From positions 62,001-126,000 of the forward strand of contig JAFKAC010000093.1 of assembly GCA_025766275.1 (NCBI GenBank): 64,000 nucleotides of DNA. The letters run 5' to 3'. Under the pieces are notes generated by a model. It worked only from the letters and a program-made list of their open reading frames with translations. It was not told the DNA's origin and did no database searches. Of this stretch, positions 1 to 13,300 are shown piece by piece. The stretch is from Lactarius indigo. Taxonomy: Eukaryota; Basidiomycota; Agaricomycetes; Russulales; Russulaceae. Both the position numbers and the translations under genes were made by a program. Numbering within the stretch: the stretch's first letter is position 1; the number at the start of each line of letters is the position of its first letter.

Positions 1-2623
1 CGTGCTCGACCCAGTGCCGAGCTGCGTAGTGGGCCAAGGGGAAACCTTTTGCCATCTCTTCGTCGATGTTATAGTCCAAATGGAGAAGAAATCCAAGACA
101 GGCCCGTGTGAGGACGGTGTGTGCGGGTCCACGATGAATGTGATGGTGAGCGAAGTCTCCGAGCGCGGATGTGAGGCGATCTGACATCAAAAACTCCTTA
201 ACAGAGAAATGTGAAAACTGGACAGTCCGACGGTTGTACCAGCGGTCCTTGATGACGGTAACCAGACTTGAGCATATTGACAGTACGGCCTCTGTCTGAT
301 CGTCCAATCGCCAAGCAGCACGGTATTTCGGAATCCCTCCCTGGACCGCATCAAAGTCGAACGCGAGCAATTCTGCAAGCTCTTCAACAGCAAGCGGACG
401 GACGGCTACCACGAGGCACTGCAGCATACGATGTGCGTGTGCTTGGTTCGACGGGGAAATTTGACTGAGCACGCGTAAATAGGTCTCGTCCAACGATTTG
501 GGTAACTGATTAAGGGTCTGTCGAATACTTGCTGGGATACAGTGCCGTAGCACCTCCAGTTGACAATATACCCATCGAAACCTGGATGGCGAAAGATGAG
601 GGCACTGACCTATTACCGAGAACAGATGGATGCCCTTACATTCCGTCCGCTCTTTCCGACAACTCCCTGACGATCAGCTCCTTCTCGTCATTTCGCAATC
701 TCCGCATCTTGTTGTCCGAGTAAACGACCTTTCTCACGTAGTCGTAAATGTCCTTCATTTGTCCACTTTCATTATGAAGCGAAACGGAACCACTAGCCAG
801 TGGCCTGAGCGCCTTCTTGATGTCGTTCTCCGGGCGACTGGTAGCACAAATATGTAAGTTCGGAAGTCCGAGGCGTACAAGGCCCTCCAGAAGGTCAAGT
901 ACGACTTCTCGCGGGGTCGGCATGCCAGAAGAATCGGGACACTCGTCAAGTGCGTCAATGATGATATAGATTGGCTGCTCGGAGGCGGCCAGCAGCATTT
1001 CCCGAAGACAATTCGTCAAGGTGTCTTTGTTGGGTTGTCGCGTACCCTTCCCATGTGTGGAATAAATACGGGAGATCATCTTGCAGCAAGGGCTTGAGTA
1101 GGCAGATAGTTGAACGAGAAGAGAAGTGACGAAGTTACGGAAGTCTTGTTTTTTGTCCTTGTCCCGAAAGTCAAAGTAGAAATATGCCAAGGTGGCTTGT
1201 CCGGCATCGCGCAATGACATAGCGTATTTTATGATCGCAGAGCTTAAGTCATTATGAGCTTTTGTTATCGGCAACGAAAGTTGAGAAATGACAAACCAAA
1301 GGATGCTCTTCCCGGACCCCGCTGTGCAGATCGGAGATCATCAGGGTCTGAACAGCCAAAGATAAGAGGAACTTACGTTTTCCATGAATCCATAATAGAG
1401 AAGCGATCTCTGTCCAGTCTTTGAATTTCTTGCCTTGAAAAAACCACGCGGCCGTTCCCTCTTGGTGGGTCTCGCACGCGATATTGTAATTTGTGGACGG
1501 GTCCGGCGGAGAAAGCCATTTGTGGATTTCCTGTTCTATCTGTGTCCCTGGGCGGATATTCAGTCTCTATAGCGGACACGATATGGGTCGGAGATGGCAT
1601 ACACTTTACTTCCTCTACATCGGACTTTACTTCCTCCACATCGGACTTTACTTCCTCCACATCGCGCTTCACGTCTAGTACATCGCGCTTTACTTCCTCT
1701 ATATTCTGCTGTATAACCGCATTGGCTTTGTCGGCATCTAGGTAGACGAGCGTTTAGTGTGTGCTATGGGTGATTGGTCGATAAGCCCGCGTACCATCTT
1801 TGGCCTCAGTGGCGATCTTCAGAGTCTGAGCCGCAACCATTTGAGATTCCTCCTTTATCAGGTTATCGAGCCTCTGTAACGCGTCCTCGATATCTGTCAT
1901 CCCCAATAGTTTCCTGGCAAATATTTCTGGGGAACCACGAGATCGGTGAAGTGGAGAGCATATCTCGCTGAGACAACTCACTTGCTCGTTTTCTTTTGAC
2001 TTCCTTGGTCGCAGTGGAGAGGATAGAGAGTAGCTCGATCACGATCTTTACGAGCACCTCTGCCATTTCCGTGGACATCGAATTTTGATTATAGACCCCG
2101 AGCCGCTTGAAAAAGCTCTCGATGCGCTCAAAGAGGGCGATGACGGCACCGTGGCTCGCTCTGGCACCCTTCGCGGCCTGTAAAATTCCAGAGTTAGCGG
2201 GGATAGGTGCTCGAAAAGGAATAGCGAGAATACGGACAATGAGAAGGACTCCAATGCCGGTAAAGATCACTTTCGCGGGAGAGAACGCCTTTGAAAGTGA
2301 ACGTTAGAATTGACTCCATGAATTAGATTCTTGATAAGTACCAGACTAACGCCGTCGCCAAGAGCCCCCGAAAAGGTGTAGAGTACATGAACCAATGGAT
2401 CGATCCACCTCATCAACTTCTGATCGCCAGATGGCTCGATGGCCTTGGCTTGATCGCGAAGTATGTTCAAGACACCGTCAACGGATTCGCAGGATTTCAG
2501 TTCATCGGCAAGCCAATGGGCAAGCAGGTTTTTCCCGGTCTTCTGCTTGTACTCGTCCAAGGCGGCATCGAGCATCGATTTGAAGACTGAGGATGGGTCA
2601 GCTGTTTGGGAAGGAGAAGACAT
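1..2623 (-). CDS. NACHT-domain NTPase (basidiomycete STAND-type protein), 3' end beyond window
   Basis: Predicted STAND NTPase of the large basidiomycete NACHT family (signalling or heterokaryon-incompatibility-like roles are assumed for the family, not shown here). Start ATG at 2623 (MSSPSQ). Exons read as 2342-2623, 2238-2288, 1982-2177, 1795-1926, 1605-1737, 1377-1564, 640-1321 and <1-581; introns are 53-60 bp with GT-AG ends, except 1565-1604 (40 bp), which is my least certain junction. The N-terminus is a helical domain (LLAHWLADEL, LFERIESFFKRL, GMTDIEDALQRLD) followed by EVKSDVEEVK-type heptad repeats. The P-loop GKPGSGKS is created by joining 1377 to 1321; Walker B is IYIIIDALDECPD near 950-990. 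A winged-helix-like region (LVVAVRPLAVEELAELL) follows, and the frame is still open at base 1, where ankyrin or other repeats usually come. No stop or frameshift was seen, so it may be functional. Confidence 0.9.
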
Positions 2624-3187
2624 GGTGTTGTAGGATTGCTGTGGAGGATAGCAGACTGGCTGTGGCTTGTATGCGCGGCAAGTCTGAGGAAACACAAGGT
2701 GGCCTCGTGCCTTTTTTCTTAGATGGGAAGATTCACACCGCCCCCAGGTGCGCCTCAAAGAGTAAAAAGGATGGATTTTTAAAACTGCTTCCGATTCTAC
2801 AATGTGACGAACAAACGCATTGGAAAAGGTGGGTGAATGTGGAATCAAAGAGTAAAACAACGGGGCGAAGCAATAGGAAAGCATACGAAGAGGACCCGAC
2901 GACCAGCAAGCGGACGCGTATCATATATCGGCAAGAAGCAACATATAGTAGTGAACCTGATCTACTATATTTTGAATCCGCCCTCTCCTCTACCACCCAT
3001 CGAACTAGGATTAGTAATAAACACCGTATATAAACACAAAGCAAAATGAAGAAAATTCGGAGAGGACGAAGGAGAGAATGGTTTGACGTAACATAATTGC
3101 GTCCGAGCCTCGCGTACACAACTGTGAAATGAGGCGAGCAATAACGAATGATCTGATCAAACAAAAAGAAAAAGCCCAGCTTTCTAT
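2624..3187. other. intergenic, upstream of the NACHT gene
   Basis: No open frame here resembles a known protein. The stretch should hold the promoter and 5' UTR of the minus-strand NACHT gene; I could not single out a convincing TATA box. Confidence 0.5.
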
Positions 3188-3992
3188 TTATCGCTCACCG
3201 CCAATGACATGGTCCCCGTTCACCGGCAGTGAAGACCACGTCATGTCAATCGTGGTGTACGCGGGCGGTAAATCGAACGGGTCCCCATCAGTAGAAGTGA
3301 AGCCCGGCCTCAACTTGGTAACTCTGATGCTTGCGCTCCTGGCGCTCAACACACCAGACCCGTGCGGGATATTTGTGGTCCGGATGCTCAGAGATCCCCC
3401 GGCCGGAGCTGAAGGGAATGGATGGGAGTGGTGGAGGTTCGTCCTATGGGACTCGTTTGTGTGACGCCGGAGGTGGTCCATAGGTATAGGAGTATCCTTA
3501 AGAAGGCGGTAATCATGGAAGCTCGCGAGTTCTTCGATTTGGTTGCTGGGAAGTCGGGCCATGAGACGCGAGCGACAGCGATGACCCCGAATGCGTCGCG
3601 TATATCCCTTATCCGGATGTATATGCTGCGTGTTGCACCCGCCGCGTGATTGTCGATGTGGGATGACGTTCGGCTTGTCGCTCGGGACGATGCCTCGCTT
3701 GCTGGGCTGCCGTCAATGCTCTCCACATAACGTAAATGATTGTATCCTTAGTGCGAGCTGGTATGCTCGAATGCCATCGATCGACATCCGGAGTGGTCTC
3801 TGAAGTGTGTAGGAAGGATGTTGCGTCGGCAGATGAGAGGGAGGTAGAGGAAGGGAGACGGTTTGAAGATAATACCCCCAGGGACGAGTCGGAAGGATTC
3901 CCATCGTCCAGGAAATAATCTGATGGACTAGTGCGCGTCACGTTCGTCCACTCTTCACTAGGTGTGACCAGTAGCATGGCTGTCACGGCCAA
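3188..3992 (-). other. possible remnant of an unassigned minus-strand gene
   Basis: Overlapping minus-strand open frames in different registers (3609-3992, 3388-3726, 3188-3562) could be exons of one spliced or decayed gene. The upstream part begins with a short hydrophobic stretch (LAVTAMLLVTP) that could end a membrane segment; the rest is Ser/Thr/Arg-rich. I recognise no domain, no ATG-led start and no firm splice pairs. Chance open frames in GC-rich DNA are an equally good explanation. Confidence 0.2.
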
Positions 3993-5638
3993 ACAAAAAT
4001 AATAAATCGGAGGGGAAGGTTGTGCTGGGGCTTGCTAGATCCCAGGCGAAAGGGAGGGTCCAAAATTTTAAATTGTGGGGGCGCTCGTTGCACGGCCGGT
4101 TCTAAGACGGCAATAGGGCCATTGACGGTATCTGTCGTGCACTATAGAGAGAGCAATGTGAGGATAGGTGCACGTGTATCATCCGATATCACATACGGCG
4201 TGATGCACCCCAGAGGCTAGAGCGTTTCTATCTCAAGCTATGCTGATGATGGGGGATATAGAACTTGCGATAGCTAGAATGATGCGAGGTAATTGAATCG
4301 GTTGTATTGTAGTAGAAAAGGGACGTACTCGTCTTGAGTGAGCCATAGGAATATCCCAGGAATTCGTCGGCGAGGTTCCAATAACCTTGCCAAATACAGC
4401 CTCGGTGCCTGTGAGATCCTTGTTTTTACGGAACAATGATTCCTGAAAGTTTGTAGGCCAGCAACGCGAGAGTCGTTGACGAAGCCTTTCGGATCAGACC
4501 TGCGAACTTTGGTGATGACTTGTCATCGGGACCGGTAAGATAGAGGGTATTTTCGGATGAACCATCATGAGCGACGGAATCAATAGAGGGGTCATAAAAA
4601 GATTGATTGAAGACTGAGGACGGCGAGGAAGTAGTAGGGTCTGGTGATTTGAAGTATAGATGGCGACGAGGATGCGGAAGAGTTTAGATTTTTTAAAGCT
4701 TTAGCCAGCGAGTAAAGGAGGGCGTGAACCTGGTGTGAAAGAGGACTGAAGCTAACACACGTCTCTCTGGTAGAAATAGAAAAGTCGAGCCGAGTTCATC
4801 GCACAATGTATCATCGCATCGTCCGATTTACCTGGATCACTTTTTTCGTTGTTTACGGCTGTTTATGTTGAGGTCGAGTGATCACACCATCTCGGTCCAC
4901 GAACACGTGACCGGTAGTTTATACGCGACCTGGCATTCGTTCATCTTAACCCTTACAGTCATTCATGGCTCTTTGGACCACTCAAAAATTGTTGACCTTC
5001 GGAAACTTGTTTTAGTGGACAACGAGTCAATCCTAATAGACATAATTATAGTCATGCAAGTAAACTACCTATTGAGCACCTAAAAACTGTTATCGGGTGG
5101 TGTTGAACAACCCAATTGAAGAATCAGCGAAAAAAGTCCTTATCAGCTAAAACTGGGTCAATGGACCAGTCACATTGACCGTGACTTTCCCAATTGAGGG
5201 GCCCCAATCACGATCTCCCACGGCCATTCCTGACTTCCCGATTGGGAAGACATCACAGTGATGTCACCAGTGTGACTCTCCAAATCACTCATTCAGTACT
5301 CTTCTGCGAACACCCTCTGATCCCATGTAGCTATTGTCAAAATAACTACTTGAAGTCTACTGTGTACCATATAATTTGTATATGGCCATGAAAAGTTGGA
5401 AAAAATATGAGCATTTCCTGTCAGTATTTGTTCATCAAATTTCGGATTTTGCCCAAAATTTCGAGAAATGGGTCTCCTGCAACCTTTGCTCATTACACCT
5501 CTATAAAAACTTGGAGGTACGTGCACAGTAGCTATATGTAGGATATTACAAAAATTCTGAAGTGATTTGACAAAAAATGTGGTCGTCAGAGTCGTTTGGT
5601 CCATTGACCCCGATGTTCCATTGAGCCATGAATGACTG
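3993..5638. other. no gene recognised; probably holds the 5' part of the Copia-A LTR
   Basis: No coding sequence recognised. Around 4100-4190 lies a segment resembling 56975-57070. The distal part, from somewhere near 5.1 kb, may be the U3 region of the Copia-A 5' LTR, but I could not fix its TG start. Confidence 0.4.
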
Positions 5639-5808
5639 TAGTTCCCTCCACTCCATGAGGATCTAAGGGTAAGTTTTAGCATGCTCGCTACTGTACCGCC
5701 CGCTCATTGACCTGTAGTAGCATACTCTGGTTATAGGTGATTATACATCTTAGTTCCCTCCACTCCACGAGGATCTAAGGTAGCATACTCTGGTTATAGG
5801 TTTTAAAA
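5639..5808 (+). repeat. end of Copia-A 5' LTR: tandem repeat, copy 1 with intron, copy 2 without
   Basis: Copy 1 is 5639-5668 plus 5718-5738, interrupted by 5669-5717, a 49-nt segment starting GTAAGT and ending CTGTAG. Copy 2 (5751-5801) is the same sequence with that segment missing exactly (one mismatch, ATGAGG against ACGAGG). The LTR ends just before the primer-binding site at 5809; its terminal dinucleotide is not the usual CA, so the last bases are uncertain. Confidence 0.75.
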
Positions 5809-5822
5809 GGTTATGGGCCCTG
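5809..5822 (+). promoter_or_regulatory. Copia-A primer-binding site, initiator tRNA-Met type
   Basis: GGTTATGGGCCCTG lies right after the LTR. The same core follows the LTRs of Copia-B (9945) and Copia-C (58823). It is near the reverse complement of the anticodon stem-loop of initiator tRNA-Met, the half-tRNA primer site known from Drosophila copia and yeast Ty5. The primer assignment is inferred from that resemblance. Confidence 0.8.
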
Positions 5823-6265
5823 CTGCCCGTCTGTAACCTCGACATCCTAGCCAGAAAAACAAGCTTCCCTCTCTGTTCATACTTCTCACCCTTCTCCAAA
5901 CTCCTACAATCACCAAACCAATATGCCTTCCGGTGGAACAGTGCCTAATGCGACCACAGGTGGAGCGACTGCTGCAGCTGGAGCAACAACTGCTGCGGCG
6001 GCAGCGACGGCCACCGCCCCTGCAACGACCACTGGGACCACCACCGGTACTTCCTCTTCCGGTAACCCCTCTGGTGACCAGACGCGCAGCGTTTTCGTAA
6101 ATGGCATCCTACTCACCGAGCGCACACTTATGCCGGATTCCACATGGCCGGCCGACCTCATTCTCGACAGGAGCAAGTCCAATTGGGAAGATTGGAATTT
6201 GCGCCTCAGCTACGTTGTTGACAGGCAAGCGTTTACGGAGTGGCTGGATGGAAGCATTCCATGCC

Positions 6266-7039
6266 TGTAGCGGTATGACTTATCGCGTACAACTAGACCA
6301 AGGGTGAGGTAAGCGAACTGAACAGGTAGCACACCCAAGCCTAGCACGGAGACAAGTCACGCGCCGAACGTACAGTCACAGTGGAGTGTAGACACACGTA
6401 AGGACTTTATTCAAGTCCAAAGGTCAGGTGATCACACTGTGGCACGCTGAGTGGAGAACCAAGAGGACAAGTTAACATTGGAGAGGTAAGGGAAGTACAA
6501 GAGAATACGCACCTGAGTGGAGAACCAAGAGGACAAGTTGGTTCCACTCAGGACGCTACATGAGGGTTTATATATACTGCTGCGGCTGAGTTCGAATTAC
6601 TATAGAACCTTATTACTAAAGGTACGTGTAATAGTAATGAGTCAGACGCTGATGCGTCGTATCTAATAATAGCCTTATCTATTGTGCTGACTGATGCACA
6701 GTCATCAAGGCTGACAGAACTATGACGTGTCCTTATCTATGAGTCACAACCCTATAACAACGTAATCTAGAACTGTCTAGAATGTTCCCTGCTTATCGTC
6801 CAATGAGAAACCACTATACTAATGAGGAAAGTGACCTAAAGAGGTAACATCCCATAAGGAAGTTACTATCCCAGGGTCATGTGCTTGTGGGTGCACATGT
6901 TGGCATCACGTGACTAACCATCTTATCATATCTAATGATAAGGACTTGGATGTTTGACGCAACGTTGGAGTCTCGTATCTTTACTGAATAAATCCGTAAA
7001 AATACAGAAAAATAAGGCGAAAATAGAGCATCCGTGACA
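6266..7039 (-). repeat. solo LTR (774 bp) inserted in Copia-A gag
   Basis: Ends are TG...CA and the 5-bp target duplication ATGCC lies at 6261-6265 and 7040-7044, so it is a solo LTR. Read on the minus strand it has a TATA box (TATATAAAC, near 6570), then two direct copies of a 27-nt block ending CCACTCAG at about 6514-6540 and 6448-6474. The first copy is followed by GTGCGT, a 5' splice-site match; the second is not. Orientation is inferred from that promoter. Confidence 0.85.
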
Positions 7040-9543
7040 ATGCCCCAATCCGGCACTTCACACTAGGGGGGCTCAAATCTGGAAGATCAACGATCGGGCT
7101 CTGCGAGCATTCATCCTGGAACGCATTTCCAGGATCGATCTCAATTTCGTACGCAAGCTTGGCACCGCTCATGAAGTTTACGAGAGGCTGCGCAAGCATC
7201 ATGAGCAAATCGGCCTCCACGCCCAGATCCTCCTCATCAAGGAAGCCCTCAGCGTTTGCTTTGAACCCAACACCTCCCTTGTCGTCACCGCAAATAAGAT
7301 CAAACAGCTCTGGGAAAGGATCGTAAAGATGGGCAACTTCGACAACAATAAGCTCCTCACGGTGCTACTCCTAAACGCTCTCACCGACAACTTCCCCCAA
7401 CTCCAATCCTTCCTCAATGGCCTCCTCAACGAACCCCTGTTCTCATCCGACAAAGTCATGGAGCGCCTGGAAGATGAAGATTCCTTGCAGGATTGACGCA
7501 CTGAAGGCGGGGCGACTAACACTGCCTTCGCCGCCACCACACAGACGAGGACCAACACCCCGAAGCCGGTCTGTTCCAACTGCAAGCGCAACAATCACCA
7601 GACCAACTTCTGCATCCTCCCAGGTGGTAAGATGGCGGGCAAGACCCTAGACGAGGCGAGGAATGCTCAGCGCGCTGCCTCTGGCAAACCTCCGCGAGGC
7701 AACCGCACCCAGGGCTCATCGTCCACCACGCAAGTCGCCCAAACGAGCACCCCCGTCAATCCGTCGCCTGCCGCCCCAGTGAACCTGTCCTCTGGTGTGA
7801 CCCCTCTCGGGGGCCCCATCATGGTCAATGGTCACGCATATATGCTGGTCCCGCAGCCACCAGTTCCCGTTCCCGAAAGTACCGGGCTGACGGCCATGTC
7901 TGCGACTGGGTTCAACTACAACATGAGCAACGCTGACATGATGGAATATAGAGCTCTACTGGCAAGTGAGGACAAGCCTCCTCTCGCCTCACTCGACTGG
8001 GCGGCGTACATGTGCAAAGCCAACGACCCTTCAAACAACTCACCCTTCATCCTCGACACAGGCGCAACTTGCCACATCTCCCCCGTCAAATCGGACTTTA
8101 AGTCCTTCTCGCCCATCCCAAACCATCCAGTTAAGGGTCTTGGGGGGTCTTGCGTCTTCGCCATCGGCACAGGGACTGTCGAGCTTCGCATCGCCAGTGG
8201 CCACAAGCTCACCCTCCGGAACGTTCTGTACATTCCGGACGCAACTGTCTGCCTCGTCTCTGTCCTATCCCTCAGCCGGGATGGTGGCTACGTGTGTCAC
8301 TTCGATGCCAAGAATTGCTGGATTACCAGTAAAGGGAACACCGTCGTTGCACACGGTGCTGTATCCCCTTTCCAAAACCTCTACACCCTGTCCATTCCCC
8401 CTTCCGCTTACACTCTGACTGCTCACAACCCGGTGACCCCACAGGCAATGTATGCCCAGCGCATCCCCGATGTCGAGACGTGGCATCGCCGCCTTGGGCA
8501 TTGCAACGTGCGTACCATCGTCGAAATGGCTCGCTCGGAGGTGGCCCAAGGTATGCCTATTGACTTGTCCTCCCTCCCTCCTAAATGCGACCACTGCATT
8601 GTGGGCAAACAGACATGTTCATCGGTTCCAAGCATTCGTGAAGGCGCAAAGGCAGTTAGGCAGTTAGGAAAAGTTTTTGTTGACTTGTGCGGCCCGATGC
8701 CGATGGCATCCAAAGATGGTGCCTTGTATTCCATGAATATCATTGACGATTTCTCCGGTTACGTTTGGTCGTTCCCCCTAAAGCTCAAAAGTGATGCCGC
8801 TTCCATGTTTCAAGCGTGGCATCGTGCTGTTACCTGTCAGACGGGTGACAAACTAGGGACAATTTTGACCGACAATGGAGAACTCGTTTCAAAGAATATG
8901 GAAGCATGGTGTCAATCCCAGGGCATAGATCATCAGCTCACTGCCCCCTATACGTCTGCACAAAATGGACGCGCAGAATGTCTCCACCGGACACTACTCG
9001 GGAAGGCACGCACCATGCGCTTCACGTGCAATGCTCCCGCCAACCTATGGGACGAATTCGTGCTGACCGCTACATATCTCACCAACCTCACCGCCACAAC
9101 TGCCAATAACGGGAAAACCCCTTTCGAACTATGGTTCGGCCAGCGCCCCTGTCTGTCTCACCTATGCGAAATCGGCTGCCGAGCTTTCGCCCTCACCTTG
9201 ACTCATCACTCGAAACTCGCCCAACGATCTGCACCATGTGTGTTGATCAGATATGCCCCCCACGCCAAAGCTTATCGGCTCTGGGATCCTTCTTCCCAGC
9301 GCGTCTTCGATTCGTTCCACGTTTCTTTCATAGAACACCTTCACTCTGCACCAGCCCCTCTGCTCCCTGGCACAACCAGCGGTCTCTCTCCTCCGTCCGA
9401 ACCTGCGTCTTGGGACGCCCCCAGCTACGAACATTCCGTTTCGTCCATCACTTCTCCTTTCATCTCCTGCGAACCCTCTTCTCCCCCTATCCCCGATGAC
9501 GATCCTTCCCTGTCTTCTCCGTCCGCCTCTTCCCCGTCCAACC

Positions 9544-9944
9544 TGTTGGAACGTGATAAGTACATAAGGACCTTATCTATAGCAGTTACAACATTACGGT
9601 ACTATGTTTACCATATTAGGCAAGTCAGGATACGTACAGTAGTGGGCGTATCATGTCCGGTGATGAGGAGAAGTCTCATGACTGTCTCAGAAGTGCGAAA
9701 CACATCAGGGGTGTGTAAAAACGCGATATTGTGGATGCCTTTACTCATCACTTTTGCGCAAATGGACATGGTGGGGCCATAGAGCATAAATATCCTCCTA
9801 TGGGGAGGGAGGCGAATACAGAACTTCACCCCTCTTCACTTGTGCACACTCTCCCCTCTAAAACAGTCTCTCAACCTACTACAAAGGTGAGAACGTCCCT
9901 CCTGCGTGCTGCGCTTTAGCCTGTAAGGCTTTTGCTGCGCAACA
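9544..9944 (+). repeat. Copia-B 5' LTR
   Basis: TGTTGG...CAACA, 401 bp. A TATA-like CATAAATAT at about 9785 suggests a start near 9820. AAAGGTGAGA near 9885-9893 matches a 5' splice site, so the leader before the ATG at 10322 may be spliced. The two LTRs differ at about four positions by eye. Confidence 0.95.
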
Positions 9945-10321
9945 GGTTATGGGCCCTGTTACAGGGCTTGCCGTTGCACTTCTTGACGAAGTAGCATCCA
10001 GTGGTGGCGCACTCATACTATCTGTATCTCCTATGGAAGAGCAGATTTGTTATGAGACACAGCAAACAGACCCTGGAAGGCGCCCTGGTTCATAACAGAC
10101 CCAGTATTGTACTCTAGAGGAGTACACAGACTTGGCCCACTGTCTAACATTGACATGGTCGAGCAGTTCTTTTGGCATAGACTATGGTAGTCTCCAAAGA
10201 CCAAAGTCTGCAGAGTTCGCTCTGTAGTCGAACGGATTAATGCTGGCTTTATTATCTTACTCAGTATTACAATGAAACTCTGATACTGACGTTCTCAAAG
10301 CCAACAGATTTATCACCAACT
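9945..10321 (+). promoter_or_regulatory. Copia-B primer-binding site and untranslated leader
   Basis: Begins GGTTATGGGCCCTG, the half-tRNA-Met-type primer site. The remaining 360 bp has no conserved frame and leads to the gag ATG at 10322. A plausible 3' splice site (CCAACAG) lies just before that ATG. Confidence 0.75.
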
Positions 10322-13300
10322 ATGTCCTCGCAACTTACTGCTCTTGTCCCCGTGTTCGATGGCTCTAACTGGGCCATCTGGTCAAATGCCATGCAAGCCT
10401 TCTTCATGTCCCAAGGACTCTGGGGTTATGTCGATGGATCTATCCCTCTCGACACAACCGCTGCTGCTGACGTTCAAGCTGCTTGGCGTCGTAGTGATGA
10501 AATGGCTAGGGGTAATCTTACCCTTCGTCTTTCTCCTGCGATCCAGCAAGCTGTTACTGGTACCTCTGCCCAGGTTCTCTGGAATGCGGTTAAAGATCGC
10601 TATGGAGCGGTCTCTTTACCCCGCATCTACAAGGACTTTAAAGAAGCAATTTCTATTCGCTTCAATCCTAACCAGAACCCTGTCGCAACATTTGAGAAGA
10701 TGGCAGCTGCCTTTTCTCGTCTTGGTGCAATAACTGTCGGCACTGGTGCTAATGCTACGATGCTTGCTATAAAGCCCCCCCTTCAGGCGTTAATCGCCAT
10801 GTCCGCTCTTCCTCAGAAATGGGAGAATCTCATTCCCATTATCTGTAGTGCCACTGCCACTACGGATCTCAAACTTGACTCAGTTGCTTCTGTAGTCATT
10901 GGGCAGTTTGAGACCGAAACTAATCGCGGACAGCATAAGGGTGCTCATAACGCGCAGAAGCTTTCTGCCGTTAAGCGCAAGCGCGATAACCCTCGCTTTT
11001 CTAAGCAGGGTAGTCAGCAGCAGCCGCAGCCTTCTACTTCCAATGCCCCTGGCCCGTCTTCCCAGCAGCAGCCTAACCAGCAGCACGGAGGACGTGGATC
11101 CGGTCGAGGCAGAGGAAAAGGGAAAGGCAAAGCGCGTGGCGGCGCTCCCCAGTATTCCCACATAGCTTCCGTTGCCGCACTATCTCCACCTACTTCTCAC
11201 AAGGTGATCCATATTGGGTCATCTGGGGTCTCTACTCGTACAGAAGTCGAATCCTCTACCCCTCAGAGGTCTCCTGGCTTCTTTCCTTCTGTTAATACCG
11301 CTATGACGCTCGCAGAGCGGCTGAATGTACCCGCTACAGTTCAGACTGCGAAGACGCTTGAGCAGCGCTTTGCCGATGTGGATGCACAAATGCGCCCTCG
11401 GATTGAGAAGTTTATTGACGAAGAATACGACTCCGATTTCGACATTGATATGTCGCGACCGCCTCCAGCGTGCGCACAATCAATAGTTGATATTGAGAGT
11501 CTAGACGACTCTGAGATTGCCGCCTATTGCAGTGAGTCATCTAATGCCCTGCAAATAGACTTAAGTGATTTGACAGTATCGGATCTTGACTCGGTAACAG
11601 ATTGCCGAGCTCAGACTCCTGATTACGTCGATCCGGAGACAGTTGAGGCAGAGGAGATAACAAAAATGTGGGAACAACCGGGATTTACTGGTTCCGGTTC
11701 TATTCCAAGAGTTCCTTCTCACGAACTAATTCTTGCTGCATGGACTAGAAACCAGCAATTCCTACAATCTCAGGGGCTTCCGACGCACCCCGACTTTGGT
11801 ACTTTGGTATCTCCGCCGGGCTCGCGGGCAGAAACCCCCGAACACTTTCTAACCGGTCCAGATGAGGTCCTGGATTGGGGTTCCGATGAAGAAGAGTACG
11901 TAACTCCTTCATTTTGCTTATTACATGCTGACAACGTTCTAGAATTAGCCCTGCCCCCAAGAAGTCTAAAGGGTGGCAGATTTAATAATAACGTAGTAGT
12001 GTCGCATGTAACGAAGTTGTCTGAAATGTACAATATTAGCAGCGCTCTTCTTGATTTTCTTGAGTGTGAGCATAATGAGTACTTCAGTCAATGCGCAGAA
12101 TGTCTGAAGCGTACAAAAAATATGTGGCTCCTTGACTCAGGAGCCTCAGCACATTTTACCAACCAAATTAGTGATTTTATCGAGTATAAGTCACTACCCA
12201 AGTCTGAAAGAATACCTGTTAAAACTGCGGCTCACATGATATATGTTGAAGGAATAGGAACTGTCTTGCTTGAGCATTATCTCGCAGATAAGCTTGTAAC
12301 TACACGAGTTCATCCAGTCTTTCACATACCCTCTATGAGCACACGGCTTTTATCAATGGGAGTCTTTCTACAGCAAGGATTGCGCGTTTTGGGGAATTCG
12401 CAGCATATAACCTTGCTAAGAAAAAATAAAACAATTGTCCAATGTAAACCCCTAGTTCACGGACAATCACTATATTGGCTAGATGCCTCTATTTCTACTC
12501 TAATTGAGTCGCAATATGCGAACATATCTGCATTGCAAAATGTAGATTATGACCTTATGCATCGTCGCCTCGGATACCCATCTAAAGAGGTTCTAAGACG
12601 ATCTAAGGAAAACACTAAGGGTTTCCCTGACGGGATTGTAATTCCTACCTCTGATAAACTATGTCCAGGATGTGCGCAAGGAAAAATGCCTGCAGCATCT
12701 CATCCGCCTTCAGAAACTAGGGCTAAAGCTTCTTTTAATCGAATTCATTCCGATTTAAAAAGCTTCCCTATACCGTCGTATCACAAATACAAGTATTTTA
12801 TTGTCTTTTTTGACGATTATACTTCCTTTGCTTGGATCACTCTTTTACGGGACAAAGCCTCTGCTATTACTGCTTTAAAGCAGTGGCTTGCGTTAATAAA
12901 AAATCAATTTAACGCTACCATAAAAGAATGGATGTCTGATGCCGGCGGTGAATATAAGTCGGATGCTTTCCTAAAGCAATTAAAGGATGCTGGCATTACA
13001 GTGCTACAGTCTGCGCCACATACGCCACAACAAAATGGGCGCACTGAGCGCTTTATGTGTCATGAACTCCCTGGTCACCTTCCCTTTTACAGTCCTTATC
13101 TGATCCATTCCCTTTCTTGGCAGTTACCTTTCTTGAGCCTATGCTTCCCTTTTATCTGATTGTGCTAGCACCTTCTGTGCTATTCTTGTTCACTCTTCTC
13201 CTGCCTTGCTGGTATGACACCATCTTGCACAATGTTGATACCATCTTGCCAGCACATTATTCTATCTATAGCAACCAGTAGCATTATGCGCTCAGGCGCA

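Noticed and set aside
3188..3992. Confident membrane-protein gene
   Set aside because: Only one short hydrophobic stretch, changing frames and no domain; listed as a weak possibility only.
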